Assembly: GCF_000430725.1 (NCBI RefSeq) | Contig: NZ_KE387209.1 | Span: 2,415 to 66,414 of the forward strand | Source of the DNA: Azohydromonas australica DSM 1124 | GTDB lineage: Bacteria; Pseudomonadota; Gammaproteobacteria; Burkholderiales; Burkholderiaceae_C | Direction of reading: 5' to 3' | DNA: 64,000 bases | In this document: positions 33,645-42,785 of the stretch, in pieces | Numbering within the stretch: position 1 is the first letter of the stretch | How the letters are laid out: each line of letters opens with the position of its first letter | The notes under the pieces: model-generated | The model's database searches: none | What the model saw: only the letters and a program-made list of their open reading frames with translations | What the model was told of the DNA's origin: nothing | Made by a program: the position numbers and the translations under genes

Positions 33645-35543
33645 TTAGCCCAGGTCCTCGCCGTCCGTCGCTTCAGATGGCGGCTTGGAGTCGCGTTTGG
33701 ATGCCGGCGATGGAGGCGCCGCCCCGATGCCCGACCTCGGCGGATAGAACCCTTGCCGGCCCTCTGCGTAGTCATCCGTAAACTCTGTGGCTTGCAGAAC
33801 CGCAGCAACCCCCGGGTCAACCGGCTCGTTCTCTAGCACGATGATTTGGCCGGGGCCCGACCATTTCGAGAGCCAGGCGTAGAAGCTTTCATTCACGGTT
33901 GCTAATGGGACATCGCGGTCGGCATCAACTAACTCCTTTTGGGCGTAAGCCTTCAGCGGCGAATCAAGAACGACCACTCCCAAATGCGGGTGCCCCATCT
34001 TCATCGCGTGTCTCATAAGGGCGATGGTGAGGGCGGTACGGAATAGACCCCGCTTGCCTGCTCCATAACTCAGTCGACGCCGACCGTCGAGAACAAGGTC
34101 GCCCGTCTCTGCGTCGACGTGGACGGATTGAATCGAGGTGAAGCCCCATGCGGCCAGCATCTCGCGAGCGTACTTGCCGACTTCATCGCCATGGAAGCCA
34201 ATGTTCCGATTCAACGGCGTCTTCTTTTGCTTCTTCGCTTCCGTGAGCCGGTTGATTTCTTTGGTTAGACGCTCGACCTCATCGAAGGTACCAAGTAATG
34301 ATGAAAGCTGCGTGTGCTGCTCTGCCAGGTGACGGGGGTCGACGTCGAATTCATGCCCGGCTGTCCGAAGGACGGACGCCTCTTCTCGTTCTAAAACCTC
34401 CAGCGAGGCCGATAGCTGCTGAACGTCAGAGGTCGCCTCCGCGATGCGCGACTCCTCGTGCTTGAGTGACTGCAGCAGTCCTGCGCGGAGCTCACGAATT
34501 TTGTCCGCTTCAGCCGCGATAGCCGCTCGGTATTTTTTAGGCGTCCTAGGTCCCAGGTCGGCAGTGTCGAGGTGTTGTCCGACCGGAGTACTGCATAGCG
34601 GACAGCGCGTCTCCGGCAGTACTTCGAAGAAGGCGATGCCTTCGTCCGTGGCTCCCAGGCGCGCGATGTCGCTAGAGTACTTTTGTTCCAGCAGCAAAAA
34701 GCGCTCTCGGATAGACGTCGCGCCGGCCAAGCGAGTCGATGCCTCGCTGAGCTTGATGCCCTCGGACGAAATCCGCCGCCGCAACTCTCGAAGCACCGAG
34801 GAGCGTGCCTCGTGTTGAGTAGATAGTCGGTCGAGGCCATCCTCGACGCGGGCAAGGGCAGTGGCAGTTGCGGCACGGTCGGCGTCGGCGGGGATGCCTG
34901 CAGCTGTGCGCTTCAAATCCATTTCGGCGGCCTTGAGCTGTCCGGCAATTCGGTCCTTGTCCGAAGTGCTCATATAGAGCTGTACGGCAGCATCGTCCAG
35001 GCCAGTCAAAAAGAGTGAGAAGGAAGCAATTCGCTTCGGAGCAAATTGCTTCGGCCCGCTGGCAGGCTCCTTGGCAATCATGCCGGTCTGTGACAGCAAC
35101 GCCCAATGGCGCAGGTCATCCCCAGTAATTGCACCTTTCTTACTGCGGTTGTGCAGTACCTGTTTTCCCTCCGCCCCCGATAGCTTGACTAAGAGTTGAC
35201 TGAGGTCTTGCTCGACTTGCTCCCATGGGTTCGGGTCGCCTTCACCGACCGAGAGTTCATCCATGCGAACGAATAATGCAGCGGCCCCACCAGCTATCCC
35301 CTTGCGGACGACGTACTCGTGCTTGCCTGCTGTGAAGATCAACTCTAGCGAGTCATACCCGTTCGACTCGGGGAACTGCTCTAGAGGGGTGGTACCGCCT
35401 AGCAATAACCAGAGGCAGTCATAGATGTGCGACTTGCCGGTGTCGCTGGGACCACGAATAAGCGTTCGAATCGGATTGAATGACACCTCGGCCGGAACGA
35501 GGGCCGGGCCGTGCACGGAGAGTTTTTTCAGTGTTATTGCCAT
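33645..35543 (-). CDS. SMC/RecF-like ABC ATPase of an ABC-3C-type defence cassette
   Basis: The protein has 632 residues. Walker A is IRGPSDTGKSHI at residues 29-40. A long coiled coil fills the middle, with a zinc-hook-like CPLC motif at about residue 316. The C-terminal half has the signature region LSYGAGKRGL and a Walker B VVVLDSPLKAY, where Ser replaces the usual Glu after Asp. The last ~40 residues are low complexity. It is the third gene of a three-gene unit whose stops and starts overlap, so the three products are made together. ABC-three-component systems (Krishnan, Iyer, Aravind and colleagues) pair such an ATPase with a small middle component and an effector, which fits here. Confidence 0.8.
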   Translation of the reverse strand: MAITLKKLSVHGPALVPAEVSFNPIRTLIRGPSDTGKSHIYDCLWLLLGGTTPLEQFPESNGYDSLELIFTAGKHEYVVRKGIAGGAAALFVRMDELSVGEGDPNPWEQVEQDLSQLLVKLSGAEGKQVLHNRSKKGAITGDDLRHWALLSQTGMIAKEPASGPKQFAPKRIASFSLFLTGLDDAAVQLYMSTSDKDRIAGQLKAAEMDLKRTAAGIPADADRAATATALARVEDGLDRLSTQHEARSSVLRELRRRISSEGIKLSEASTRLAGATSIRERFLLLEQKYSSDIARLGATDEGIAFFEVLPETRCPLCSTPVGQHLDTADLGPRTPKKYRAAIAAEADKIRELRAGLLQSLKHEESRIAEATSDVQQLSASLEVLEREEASVLRTAGHEFDVDPRHLAEQHTQLSSLLGTFDEVERLTKEINRLTEAKKQKKTPLNRNIGFHGDEVGKYAREMLAAWGFTSIQSVHVDAETGDLVLDGRRRLSYGAGKRGLFRTALTIALMRHAMKMGHPHLGVVVLDSPLKAYAQKELVDADRDVPLATVNESFYAWLSKWSGPGQIIVLENEPVDPGVAAVLQATEFTDDYAEGRQGFYPPRSGIGAAPPSPASKRDSKPPSEATDGEDLG

Positions 35544-36031
35544 TAATGCCCCCTCGAGCTAACACCTTCAAACTCCGCCCCCCAAAGGTAACCCTGTTGT
35601 GCAAACCTCTCCGTCATCTGCCGCGAGTTGAGCTCAGCGAACGCGGCCGCTGCCCATCGGCAGCGGCCTTCCAACTCGCGTAGGTACGGCGACGTCAGTG
35701 CGCCAACCATCGCCCTGGCGGCTTCACCGGCGAAGTAGGTGATGCCGGTTTCGTCCATCGCCGCATCGACCAAGCCGCGCGTGCTCATAAGATAGAGGCC
35801 CTGCGCGATGAGGTCCCGGCGACTCAGGTACTCGCTGCCTCGGAAGGGAACTGGCGTGTGCAGGCTCGGCGGCCCCCCAAGGTCGTCGGAATAGACGACG
35901 GCATAGTCGAGCAGCACCAGCTTCTGTAGGTCGGCACCTGCAGGCTGCAGCGAGTTCAGCAGGTAGACCATCCGGACGCCGAGTTCGAATGGCGAGTTGA
36001 ACGTCGCGATGGGTCTAGACTTCTTTTTCAT
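35543..36031 (-). CDS. ABC-3C-type middle component, small protein
   Basis: The protein has 162 residues. It is helical with no catalytic motif: FNSPFELGVRMVYLLNSLQP, then LLDYAVVYSDDLGGPPSLHT and MSTRGLVDAAMDETGITYFA. The start overlaps the upstream effector gene (ATGA) and the stop overlaps the ATPase gene (TAATG). Small all-helical middle components of this size, starting with a SPFE-like stretch and containing LLDY, are characteristic of ABC-3C systems in my memory. They are thought to bridge the ATPase and the effector. Confidence 0.7.
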   Translation of the reverse strand: MKKKSRPIATFNSPFELGVRMVYLLNSLQPAGADLQKLVLLDYAVVYSDDLGGPPSLHTPVPFRGSEYLSRRDLIAQGLYLMSTRGLVDAAMDETGITYFAGEAARAMVGALTSPYLRELEGRCRWAAAAFAELNSRQMTERFAQQGYLWGAEFEGVSSRGH

Positions 36032-37104
36032 TTAACCCACTTAAGCTTGCCTTCATTGACAAGATGATGGCAGGTGCCGGGAAGGTCACCGCCACGCAGT
36101 TGAGGCGATAGGCGGCTCTCTCGTACTTGAAGCGACGACGCCTTGTCGACGGCAGCGTCGAGTCTGTCCATACCTGTCTTGAGCTTCAGCTGAGTCACCG
36201 TTGGTCGTATTCCGGTGTGCACCATCTCGAGCAAGCGCTCGAACTCAGGCTCATTCGGATAGATGTCTCGGCTGAATCGCTGGAGGCCCTCGGCGCAGTA
36301 GAAGACTTGGCGCTGCGCCATGAAGTGCTCGGCGTAGTCGCCGCTGCTTACATCGGCTAGAGTCACGGGCGATTGCTGGTGTTCGGTGTAGACGTTCAAA
36401 AGTTCTGCGATGTAGCCACCTTCGTGCGCAGCGGGCGCGGTGGGCACGGGCGCGTCGTCTCCGCGCTCGGCAACGATGCCGAAGAGCTCGTTGTGGGCCC
36501 TTTGGTCGAGCTTGTGCCACGTCAGGAGCTCGTGAACTTGGCATTCGACGAATTGCCCGAAGTCGAAGTCGTTGATGGCGGCCATGACCTCTGGCGTGAG
36601 CTCTGCGGCCTTTCCCTTCATGTTGTGCGTCTCGTTCTGCCAAGCAGCGATGAACGTGGCCTTGAATGACGCAGATCCAGCGGCCATGGCGTTGTGGAGT
36701 TCGTTGCCGACAGCTCGCGGGCAGCACAGGTAGTAGGTTTTAGGGCGCGGGTATGTCTTCAACGCCAGCTGCATGAAAAACTTCGCCATCTCAGGATACG
36801 CGTCGCTTTGCGTCAATCCGTTCTTGTAGTGCTTGGCTTGATAGAGATCCCACTGGTCTCGAACCAAGTCTTTGCCAAAGCGTGCCTCGATGTCTCGACC
36901 ACCGTCGCCGGCGCCGCCGAGACGCTTCACGAAGGCGTACGGATTTCCGCTCGAAAGGGTACGTTTCCGGGTAGCGGCCAAGATGAACTCCTCCCACTGG
37001 TCGGGATTGAAGAGGAGTACTTGCGCTGACGGTTGGATGACGCCTCCCTTGGCGACCAACCGGTTGCTCCGCAGCATGCGGGCTGTCCCTGCTTTTGTTG
37101 GCAT
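36028..37104 (-). CDS. Mrr-like nuclease fused to ABC-3C C-terminal domain (defence effector)
   Basis: The protein has 358 residues from the ATG at 37104; an in-frame GTG at 37155 would add 17. The N-terminal ~130 residues contain a PD-(D/E)xK nuclease pattern of the Mrr type: FNPDQWEEFI, then GGAGDGGRDIEARFG with the catalytic Asp, and YQAKHYK as the (E/Q)xK motif. The C-terminal ~200 residues are the likely interaction domain (MAQRQVFYCAEGLQRFSRDI, then LRGGDLPGTCHHLVNEGKL). It is first in the operon. The model is that the ATPase senses invading or aberrant DNA and licenses cutting by this subunit. The trigger is unknown. Confidence 0.75.
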   Translation of the reverse strand: MPTKAGTARMLRSNRLVAKGGVIQPSAQVLLFNPDQWEEFILAATRKRTLSSGNPYAFVKRLGGAGDGGRDIEARFGKDLVRDQWDLYQAKHYKNGLTQSDAYPEMAKFFMQLALKTYPRPKTYYLCCPRAVGNELHNAMAAGSASFKATFIAAWQNETHNMKGKAAELTPEVMAAINDFDFGQFVECQVHELLTWHKLDQRAHNELFGIVAERGDDAPVPTAPAAHEGGYIAELLNVYTEHQQSPVTLADVSSGDYAEHFMAQRQVFYCAEGLQRFSRDIYPNEPEFERLLEMVHTGIRPTVTQLKLKTGMDRLDAAVDKASSLQVRESRLSPQLRGGDLPGTCHHLVNEGKLKWVK

Positions 37105-37155
37105 GACTTCTGAAACCGTCTTTTTGGCTGCATTGTCATTGAAATTGGACAGCAC

Positions 37156-37698
37156 GCGAGTCGAGACCGCTCAATGAATCGCTTCGGCTTGCTGTCTCGC
37201 GCTACAGCACGGTAATCGGACGGCATTTCAAGCCGGCGGCTCGGGTCATGTCGGAGACATGAGCTTGTCTCGACCCATGAGGGCGGAGAGACGGCAGCGG
37301 ATCCCTAAACTGCTGCCCTACCATTCGGTCGACTTTTGCGGCATGAGTTGCTGCCGCATCGATGTTCATCAAGTTGCTGAACCTAGCCCGACCGCCTAAT
37401 ACGAGTCGAGAGCTGCTGGTTAACCAGGTTGAACCCTGTCATTTGGATCTCGAGGTCAGGATGGGCTCACGCGAGTGACCGGGTTCAACTTGGAGCGGAA
37501 GTTCAAAGCGGGGGGCAGTTGTCCGCTCCTGGCCGACTGCAGGTACCCACCGTGACGACGGATGATCTGAATCGCTGGCTGCGAGGCGCCAACGACTCCG
37601 CCGTGCACCGGCGGTGGCCCGGCGGCATCGCCCTGGCGTCTAAGGCAGCAAAGCCGCGGAAGACTGGCCCACGTTGATGCCCATGGTCGACTGGACAC
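37156..37698. other. Region upstream of the defence cassette, no intact gene
   Basis: Roughly 540 bases without a supported gene. It must carry the promoter of the defence operon near 37160-37230. The remaining sequence looks like decayed coding DNA, but no protein could be recognised in it. Confidence 0.4.
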
Positions 37699-37800
37699 AC
37701 GAGGACGACAACCTCTTCCGCGCCGCGCCAGCGCGCGATGTGCATCGCGGCCGACCCCATGCCGCCAGAGGCGACGTGGATCAGCTTCTGCTCGGCGCGG
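37699..37800 (-). pseudogene. Fragment of an enoyl-reductase/quinone oxidoreductase-type domain
   Basis: On the minus strand about 30 residues read LIHVASGGMGSAAMHIARWR followed by GAEEVVVLV. This is the Rossmann nucleotide-binding stretch of zinc-free MDR oxidoreductases, including polyketide-synthase enoyl-reductase domains. The match ends on both sides without an open gene. It lies just upstream of an NRPS fragment on the other strand, so both may derive from one decayed natural-product cluster. Confidence 0.5.
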
Positions 37801-38089
37801 CGGATTCAGCCCGATTTGGCCTCGCCGCCGGCAGCGTTGGGAAGCGGGCTCAGAGCCTAGAACACCTTGCTAGGGTTGAGCGGGCTGCGTGTATCCAAGC
37901 TGCACGGTGCTCGATCTTCAGGCACCAATTGCCCTCAGCCGCGGCCAGAGGCCGCCGTATCGGTGGATGTGGCGGCGGCAGACGCCGGGATCGTTATGGC
38001 GGGATGCCGACTTTCGCCACCAACCGAGCCCTGCCCATTCAGCCCGTCCACCCTTGGCCGCGCTGGTGTTGGCCAGCGAGCCCGCACAG

Positions 38090-38415
38090 ACCTTGGTACG
38101 CCGCCGCCTGCGTACCACGCTCCACGGGCACCTGTGCGCCTGGTTGCCCGGGTACATGCTGACCAGCGCCTTCGTGTAGTGGATGCTTGCCGGTGTTCCC
38201 CACGGCCAACGGGAAGCTCAACCGCCGTGCTCTATCTGCCTTGACGGCACGGCACCATGAGCTCGTCCAGCAACCAGGCCCGGACTCCGACGGGGAGCGC
38301 CGCATGGCCGCTCTCTGCAGCGCGGTTCTGGGCTTGCAGCACATCGGCGTGCACGACAGCAGCTTCAGCTTCAGCCATCACTCCTTGCTGACCACTCAGT
38401 TCACTCGCGCGTGCA
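38090..38415 (+). pseudogene. Remnant of a non-ribosomal peptide synthetase (end of A domain plus carrier domain)
   Basis: Two frames carry consecutive NRPS motifs. The first reads LRTTLHGHLCAWLPGYMLTS and then AFV, and stops at 38179. The second, from 38187, reads LPVFPTANGKLNRRALSAL, the A10 motif with its Lys. It continues through a carrier domain, VLGLQHIGVHDSSF and then HHSLLTT, where Ser would carry phosphopantetheine. The usual GGHS is degraded to SHHS. The frame break and the missing ~400 upstream residues show it is dead. Confidence 0.65.
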
Positions 38416-38596
38416 GCGCGGCTCCAGAAGCAGCGCTGCCACTGCGCATTCTTTTCGCGCGTCTTGTTATCGCCGTGGTGTGCGGAACCTTGGCGCGGGC
38501 CCGCATCGCCGTCGCCGCCCCCCGCGGCGCAGCTAGTGACCGCCAGCGCGGCGAGACTCCTGAGGGACAGGACGTGCTACCGGTCGGAGAACGCGC

Positions 38597-38629
38597 GTTC
38601 AACAAACATAAATATTTGTGCTTTTGAAC
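38597..38629. promoter_or_regulatory. Nested inverted repeats before hipB, likely HipB operator
   Basis: An outer pair GTTCAA/TTGAAC (38597-38602, 38624-38629) encloses an inner pair ACAAA/TTTGT with an 8-bp spacer (38602-38606, 38615-38619). The stretch is AT-rich and ends 19 bp before the hipB start at 38649. E. coli HipB sites also have an 8-bp spacer, which fits autorepression. Confidence 0.5.
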
Positions 38630-38648
38630 GTTTGCTAATATATATGTC

Positions 38649-39026
38649 ATGTCGAAGCGATCTGGCGCCGTTGACTCCATGCCCTCAGCGGTGCTGAGCC
38701 ACCTTCGCTTGCTCGGCGAGAACTTGGCTATTGCACGCAAACGCCGAAAGGAGCCGCTGAAGTCTTGGGCCCAGCGGATCGGCGTCTCGGAGCCCACGCT
38801 CATGCGGATGGAGAAAGGTGATCCCAGTGTGTCCATGGGCGTCTATGCCACGGCCCTTTGGCTGATCGGCCGGTCTCAAGCTGTAGCCGAGCTCGCGGCA
38901 CCTGAACACGATCAAGGCGCCTTGGAAGAGGTTGTACGCGTGGCCAAGGCCCGGTCGGTCCGCAAGCGGCCCTCGATATATGGCACGGCGCAGCGTGGTG
39001 AAACCGAAGACGGCGGCAATCCATGA
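38649..39026 (+). CDS. hipB: HipB-type antitoxin, XRE-family regulator
   Basis: The protein has 125 residues from the ATG at 38649. The HTH spans SWAQRIGVSEPTLMRM and continues into EKGDPSVSMGVYATALWL. A basic C-terminal tail (RVAKARSVRKRPS) follows. The stop overlaps the hipA start as ATGA. HipB normally binds HipA and represses the operon. Inverted repeats fitting an operator lie just upstream. The sequence pattern is shared with the XRE gene at 12154. Confidence 0.85.
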   Translation: MSKRSGAVDSMPSAVLSHLRLLGENLAIARKRRKEPLKSWAQRIGVSEPTLMRMEKGDPSVSMGVYATALWLIGRSQAVAELAAPEHDQGALEEVVRVAKARSVRKRPSIYGTAQRGETEDGGNP

Positions 39027-40267
39027 TCGAGTTCGAGCTGAAGAACTACCGGGCCGCAGACACGCTCTACCTTTGGTGGCTTGCCAACCCCGCAGCCCCC
39101 CGCCTGATCGGCGAGCTACGCATGGCGCGCTCCTTGAAGGGCGTTTCGCTGGTCTACGCGCCGGGCTGGCTCAAGTCCGGCTTTGCTCTCAGCGAAGACC
39201 TGCCCCTGGTCGCTGGCGAATTTTTCCCCAAGGAAAAGGAAACTGCCGCCGGCGCAGTCGATGACGCGCGTCCAGATCGATGGGGCGAGCGGGTGATTCG
39301 CTTCCTGGACAAGCCACCGCGCCTTGCAGTGCTGGACTATCTGTTCTTCGCTGGCGACGAGCGATTCGGTGCCTTGGGTGTCTCGGTGTTTGCCGACCAG
39401 TACTTGGCGCGCGCAACCGGCCCCTTGCCCAAGCTTGCCGATGTGGCGGAAATGGAAATGCTGGTGCAGCAGATCTTGGCCGGGCAACCCGTCGAAGAAA
39501 AGAAGCGCAGACTGATCACCCCAGGCACAACCTTGGGCGGTGCACGCCCGAAGGCGCTGCTGAACCTGGAACGCCACCAATGGGTGCTGAAGTTTCGCGA
39601 CCTTGACGAGCCTTTCGACACGCCGATGGTTGAGCACGCTACGATGACGCTGGCTGTGCATGCTGGCATCCGGGTTGCCCAGACGCGGCCGGTGAAGGTT
39701 GCCCGCGGGCATGCCGTGGCCGTAAGGCGCTTTGATCGAGACGCTGGCATGCGCAAGCACGCGCTCTCCGCGAACGTGGCTCTGAAGGCGGCAGGAGAAG
39801 TTCTGGGCTATCCAGAGCTGGCCCAATTGCTGCGTAGGCGAGGGATCACGGGTGGAGCCCGGCACCTGAAGCAAATGCATGAGCTGTTCCGGCGCATGGT
39901 CTTCAATATCCTGGTCGACAACACCGACGACCACGAAAAGAACCATGCCCTGCTGATGGCCGACACTGGAGAGTACGACCTGTCCCCTGCTTTCGATGTC
40001 GTTCCTTCCGGGCAGTCACTGGGCTACCAGCAGATGCGTGTGGGCGCCGATGCGCATGATTCGACCCTTGAGAATGCGCTATCGGAGTGTGGGCAGTTCG
40101 GTCTCAAGAGGCGTGAAGCCATTGAGCAGATAAAGCTGGTCTGCGACGCGGTGGCCCAATGGAAAGAGCACTTCAAGCGCACAGGGGTAAGCGAACGCGA
40201 CATCGAAACTTTGGTGGGCCAGATCGACCGCCCGTTCCTGCTGGATCAGCGCCAGACGTATCGATAG
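39023..40267 (+). CDS. hipA: HipA-type serine/threonine kinase toxin
   Basis: The protein has 414 residues. HipA hallmarks are present: TPGTTLGGARPKALL near residue 170 (nucleotide-binding and autophosphorylation-type loop), WVLKFRD with the ATP-contacting Lys, MTLAVHAGIRVAQTRPV, VAVRRFDR, and the catalytic loop FNILVDNTDDHEKNHALL. The Mg site is in YDLSPAFDVVP. Known HipA kinases phosphorylate aminoacyl-tRNA synthetases and halt growth. It is translationally coupled to hipB. On a conjugative element such a pair probably stabilises inheritance, though defence is also possible. Confidence 0.9.
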   Translation: MIEFELKNYRAADTLYLWWLANPAAPRLIGELRMARSLKGVSLVYAPGWLKSGFALSEDLPLVAGEFFPKEKETAAGAVDDARPDRWGERVIRFLDKPPRLAVLDYLFFAGDERFGALGVSVFADQYLARATGPLPKLADVAEMEMLVQQILAGQPVEEKKRRLITPGTTLGGARPKALLNLERHQWVLKFRDLDEPFDTPMVEHATMTLAVHAGIRVAQTRPVKVARGHAVAVRRFDRDAGMRKHALSANVALKAAGEVLGYPELAQLLRRRGITGGARHLKQMHELFRRMVFNILVDNTDDHEKNHALLMADTGEYDLSPAFDVVPSGQSLGYQQMRVGADAHDSTLENALSECGQFGLKRREAIEQIKLVCDAVAQWKEHFKRTGVSERDIETLVGQIDRPFLLDQRQTYR

Positions 40268-40515
40268 CTCCCTCACGAAGACGTTGGCAGCCGAGGGCCA
40301 AGCCGGTGCATGGGCATGCACGTGCGCGCTGGTGGCCGACAGTTCAGCAAGCATGGCGTCGGCGACCGCGGCCATTCGACGGTTGCAACCAGGATGTACC
40401 ATCTCGCGCCCCGCTGTCATACCCAGACACCGGTACGGCAGGTGATGACAAGGTCAACAGGAGCACCGATCCTGAGACAGATCACTCGAGCGCTGAGAGA
40501 GCGCTCCCGGCACGT

Positions 40516-41301
40516 TCAATTGCGAACCTGCGCAATGCTGGCTGGATTCTCCAACGCCATGATGGCGCCGCTCAGCGTCTGAGCGATGCTCGGCTCGCTT
40601 GATCCTTCAATGGGCAAGATACCAGTGGCAACGAGAACGCCCTCCCCGTTGGCTAAACGCACAACATAGCTCGGTCTGCCCTTGATCACGTAGAGCTTCG
40701 TTCCTGGCACGACGTCAAGCACGCGCTGCTGCGCCAATACCTCGGCCTTGCTCAGCACAACCTCTTTGGCTTGAGTTCGGTGGCGTGACCGCATGCCATG
40801 CAATTGAAGATCGCCTTTATTGGCTCCTACACTGACAAATCCCAAGAGCTGGCCCTGAACCTCTCGCGAGCGCACCTCAAACAGCCAGCGTAACTGACCT
40901 GATCGGTACACTGAAATGGGATCGCCTTCTAGATATGGGAGTCGTCCATTGCGCCGGCTGACGGGAATATCCTCTTCCTTGAACTGAACTGCAAGTTTCG
41001 GAAAACAGCTTCGTGCCCGGGTACGGATGTAGTGCGGTACATTATCCTCAATCGGTTTAGGCAAATGACTGTATATCGTGAGCGTCGGCAAAACCTGCTC
41101 TAACGGAGCGACCTGCGCCATGCAATCGCCACTGGCATGACTCCGTTTGCTCAAGCCCAGAACCAATATCAATACGACTGCAATGAATGATGTGCCTCCA
41201 AGAATCAGTGCCAAGCGTCGACGACTGTGGCACAGAACCCGTGCCACATCAGGCTTCTGATAGGCCACTAGATTCCCAGGCTGGCTCCGTTTATCGTCCA
41301 T
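40516..41301 (-). CDS. Single-pass membrane protein with periplasmic domain, unknown
   Basis: The protein has 261 residues. A basic cytoplasmic start leads to one transmembrane helix (LALILGGTSFIAVVLILVLG, residues ~30-50), then ~210 residues predicted outside the cytoplasm. That domain contains YSHLPKPIEDNVPHYIRTRA and LVATGILPIEGSS. I recognise no family. Codon use is less GC-biased than the conjugation genes. It is on the same strand as the unknown gene at 41573, 271 bp downstream of it. It may belong to the same cargo unit. Confidence 0.7.
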   Translation of the reverse strand: MDDKRSQPGNLVAYQKPDVARVLCHSRRRLALILGGTSFIAVVLILVLGLSKRSHASGDCMAQVAPLEQVLPTLTIYSHLPKPIEDNVPHYIRTRARSCFPKLAVQFKEEDIPVSRRNGRLPYLEGDPISVYRSGQLRWLFEVRSREVQGQLLGFVSVGANKGDLQLHGMRSRHRTQAKEVVLSKAEVLAQQRVLDVVPGTKLYVIKGRPSYVVRLANGEGVLVATGILPIEGSSEPSIAQTLSGAIMALENPASIAQVRN

Positions 41302-41572
41302 GCCCTATATGGTGCCGCAGATGTTATTGCATGGCAATCCTGCGACTCACAAAAACGTCAGGACCTTGACTCGCACTGCGGATTCTGCTTTCACCGTGCT
41401 CGCAATCACCGTCCGAAGCACGGTTCACTGAGAGCCGCACAAAGAGCCCGAGATATCAACTCCCTCAGCAGGTCAACAAGTTTCAATGTGATGCCACGCC
41501 GGACCAACTTACAGCACAACATCTTGCCAATAACAAGGAAAATCTTTTCCACCGCAAGCCACTTATCTGATT

Positions 41573-42664
41573 CTATTTCTCAAGAGCGATGCTTGCCAGC
41601 CAAGGGGGTGTGCATATTTCTGGCCATCGCCTGGACAGGATCCGCCGATTTTCCTCCTGACAGCGCAACAGTCGAAGAATTACCCTATTGACTTCTTCGA
41701 AGCCCCGCCCCTCCAGCAACTCAATCACCGAAGTGGTTGTCAACGTGTTTTTCGGAACCAGGAGAAGCACATCGTCCCTTATACATCGCAGGCCCAATTC
41801 AATGAAAAATACCTGCTCCACCAGCCCAGCAAGGCACCGTCGCGGCACGCAGTGCTTTTGATCCGACGTATACAGCATGAAGTACCTGGACAGAAGCCAA
41901 TTCCACGCTGGAGTGTTAAGCCAACGCAGCAGAAGCGACGCCTTCAGTGGCACAGGTTGACGTATCACTTCTGCGATGAATGCAGCACCAGCAAAGCGCT
42001 GCGCTCCGCCAGAATTGCACAAGAACAGCCTGCCATCCCAGAACCATATGCTCAGTGTCTTGCTGCCCGGGAGATGAATGACTCGAGTATCGCCATGACC
42101 AAGCATTTCTGCGAGGCCGCGCTGGTTTATCTCAGTCCGCATTGACATGCAATAACGCTGACCGAAAGCTGCCACACTTTCAAAGTAAAGATCCGACGAT
42201 CGGCTGTCCATGATGCCGTCCACATCACAGATGTCGCATGTGAAATCGTCGATCTTGACGGCCATGGTCAACGGCCCGAAAGGGTTCTTTACCGAAATTT
42301 TCCGAATCCGCCCTTCACCGCCAGCCAGGCCTTCAAATTCACTTCGCTCCCAGACTGCGGACGTGAACTGATTCCAGCACGGCCTGGACTCTGCAAATAT
42401 TCCATCTCGGCTTTGATCGAAAGGCACCCTGTCAACTTCCGAATCGAGCAAACTCAGCGCCTGCACCAATCCTCGCCACGCATCGATGCGTTGAAAAGCA
42501 TGTGCATCGGGAAGGCGCAGGAGGCGGCGCCAAGCTGGCCACGATTCAATGCCCAACACAGCACGTGGCACGTCCGACAGGCATTCACGGTCAGGCCATT
42601 CAGGCGCTGCCGCCGGCGCTCCTGCAGCAGGGAAACAACTGCTGCTGCTTCGTGGTATCGGCAT
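41573..42664 (-). CDS. Hypothetical protein, 363 residues, N-terminus uncertain
   Basis: The long frame is clearly coding, with PEWPDRECLSDVPRAVLGIE, TMAVKIDDFTCDICDVDGI, TRVIHLPGSKTLSIWFWDGR and a C-terminal DVLLLVPKNTLTTTSVIELL. It has no signal peptide or membrane helix. A second frame just upstream (42600-42785 on the minus strand) also looks coding (LLAIIPFEKLVLKMRRRNLA). The true N-terminus may therefore be joined by a frameshift near 42650. No catalytic motif or family is recognised. Confidence 0.65.
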   Translation of the reverse strand: MPIPRSSSSCFPAAGAPAAAPEWPDRECLSDVPRAVLGIESWPAWRRLLRLPDAHAFQRIDAWRGLVQALSLLDSEVDRVPFDQSRDGIFAESRPCWNQFTSAVWERSEFEGLAGGEGRIRKISVKNPFGPLTMAVKIDDFTCDICDVDGIMDSRSSDLYFESVAAFGQRYCMSMRTEINQRGLAEMLGHGDTRVIHLPGSKTLSIWFWDGRLFLCNSGGAQRFAGAAFIAEVIRQPVPLKASLLLRWLNTPAWNWLLSRYFMLYTSDQKHCVPRRCLAGLVEQVFFIELGLRCIRDDVLLLVPKNTLTTTSVIELLEGRGFEEVNRVILRLLRCQEENRRILSRRWPEICTPPWLASIALEK

Positions 42665-42785
42665 AAGCCAGATTCCTGCGTCGCATCTTTAGAACGAGCT
42701 TTTCGAATGGAATTATCGCAAGCAGAACTGTACGCATGTACAGCCTCTTTTGAAGATAACCCCTCTTCTTAGTGCGGAAACCCAA

